From: an uncultured Ruminococcus sp.
Lineage (GTDB): Bacteria > Bacillota > Clostridia > Oscillospirales > Ruminococcaceae
Direction: 5' to 3'
Assembly (NCBI GenBank): GCA_900540005.1
Contig: UQEM01000052.1
Location: 1 to 14,638 of the forward strand
DNA: 14,638 bases
Numbering within the stretch: position 1 is the first letter of the stretch; the number at the start of each line of letters is the position of its first letter. Position numbers and translations under genes: made by a program. This document shows, one piece after another, positions 14,044-14,638 of the stretch. The notes beneath the pieces were generated by a model. It was not told where the DNA came from, did not search any database, and saw nothing but the letters and a program-made list of their open reading frames with translations.

Positions 14044-14611
14044 TACTCCTCACCTGCCTTATATCCTACTCCGCGTATCGTGCGTATGATTCCGCCGCAG
14101 TCCCCGAGTTTGGCGCGGAGAGTTCGTATATGAACGTCAACCGTTCGGCTCTCGCCCGAGAAATCATATCCCCAGACCTCACGCAGGAGTGTGTCGCGCG
14201 AGAAAACTCTGTCCTTGTTCTTCATCAGAAGTTCGAGCAGCGCGTACTCTTTCAGCGTCAGACTGACGCGCTCGCCGTTCGCCGTGACCTCGTGCTTTTC
14301 GCGTGAAATGCAAAGGCCGCCGATACTTATGGTATCAGTTGGGAACGGCGGCATATCGTCCTCAGTTCGCCGCAAAAGAGCCTTCACGCGCGAAATAAGC
14401 TCCATTGTACCGAACGGCTTGGTGATATAATCGTCCGCACCGCTGTCGAGCCCCTCTACCTTGTCAACTTCCATGCCCTTTGCCGTGAGCATTATCACGG
14501 GCAGCTTTCGGGTGTCCTCCCTTGCGCGCAGCTTTCTCAGCACGGAAATGCCGTCCTCCTCGGGAAGCATTCTGTCCAGAAGCAGAAGCCGCGGAAGCTT
14601 CTCCTCCATTG
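14043..14611 (-). CDS. OmpR/PhoB-family response regulator, N-terminus missing at contig end
   Basis: The partner of the PhoR-type kinase, cut by the contig end. About 188 residues are visible, against roughly 230 in a whole protein, so some 40-45 residues of the receiver domain with its first acidic pocket are absent. The ATG at 14609 is an internal Met, not a start. Seen: LLLLDRMLPEEDG with the phospho-acceptor Asp (codon 14576-14574), VIMLTAKG with the switch Thr, and ITKPFG with the conserved Lys. A winged-helix Trans_reg_C domain follows (ISIGGLCISREKHEV to IRTIRGVGYKAGEE) with RTVDVHIRTLRAKLGD as recognition helix region. All visible key residues are intact. Its TAA overlaps the kinase ATG by one base. 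DNA targets are unknown. Confidence 0.93.
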
Positions 14612-14638
14612 CTGTCTCTTATACACATCTGACGCTGC
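14612..14638 (-). other. Nextera Read 1 adapter, reverse complement (contamination)
   Basis: CTGTCTCTTATACACATCT (14612-14630) is the Tn5 mosaic end and GACGCTGC (14631-14638) the start of the Read 1 overhang in reverse. It repeats bases 24-50 inverted. Both contig ends therefore carry the same Read 1 type of adapter rather than one Read 1 and one Read 2. Confidence 0.97.

Noticed and set aside
14043..14609. Complete response regulator starting at ATG 14609
   Set aside because: The Met lies inside the receiver domain just before the phospho-acceptor strand, and the adapter begins two bases further, so the gene is truncated.
1..14638. 27-bp inverted repeat at both ends, as of a transposon
   Set aside because: It is the Nextera adapter with the Tn5 mosaic end, not a genomic element, and no transposase gene is present.

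Overview
The window reads as one continuous piece of a gut or rumen cellulosome-forming Firmicute, most likely a Ruminococcus of the R. flavefaciens type. The grounds are two secreted proteins with nearly matching type I dockerins, a Thr-rich linker typical of cellulosomal enzymes, and Firmicute housekeeping families (IreB, OhrR, DUF1540, PhoR/PhoP-type two-component system). The true genomic insert is about 51..14611. Bases 1-50 are Illumina P5/i5/Nextera adapter and 14612-14638 are the reverse complement of the same Nextera Read 1 adapter. Both contig ends are therefore artificial cut points, and the first residues of one open frame (MCIRDR) are adapter translation.

Layout, left to right. 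(1) 64-2343 (+): a secreted GH26 beta-mannanase with CBM35, Thr linker, a second beta-sandwich module and a C-terminal dockerin, closed by a strong terminator. (2) 2529-3452 (+): a diacylglycerol-kinase-family lipid kinase with its own near-consensus promoter. (3) 4294-3589 (-): a two-gene operon of a TSCPD-domain protein and an OhrR/MarR peroxide sensor with overlapping ends; its -10 element lies inside an OhrR-box-like palindrome. (4) 4523-7720 (+): a large non-catalytic cellulosomal protein with an N-terminal dockerin and two Cthe_2159-like beta-helix units. (5) 7938-8930 (+): a membrane-anchored GH25 muramidase. (6) 9240-8995 (-): IreB. (7) 9678-9499 (-): a 59-residue DUF1540 protein with nine cysteines. 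(8) 9923-12304 (+): a single-pass membrane protein with a very acidic segment and a C-terminal domain resembling modules of Ruminococcus extracellular proteins. (9) 14611-12361 (-): a two-component system, response regulator cut by the contig end followed by a PhoR-type histidine kinase overlapping by one base.

Two themes connect the genes. The first is cellulosome assembly for plant-wall mannan and, by family analogy, pectin or cellulose: the mannanase and the beta-helix protein carry similar dockerins and could dock on the same scaffoldin. The second is envelope sensing and maintenance: GH25 muramidase, IreB (target of a PASTA kinase in enterococci), lipid kinase, OhrR and the PhoR/PhoP-like pair. 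Two intergenic regions hold 11-bp-spaced direct repeats of the kind bound by OmpR/PhoB-family regulators, one of which resembles tandem Pho-box half-sites. Most convergent gene pairs share bidirectional terminators. No tRNA, rRNA, CRISPR array or intact mobile element was seen.
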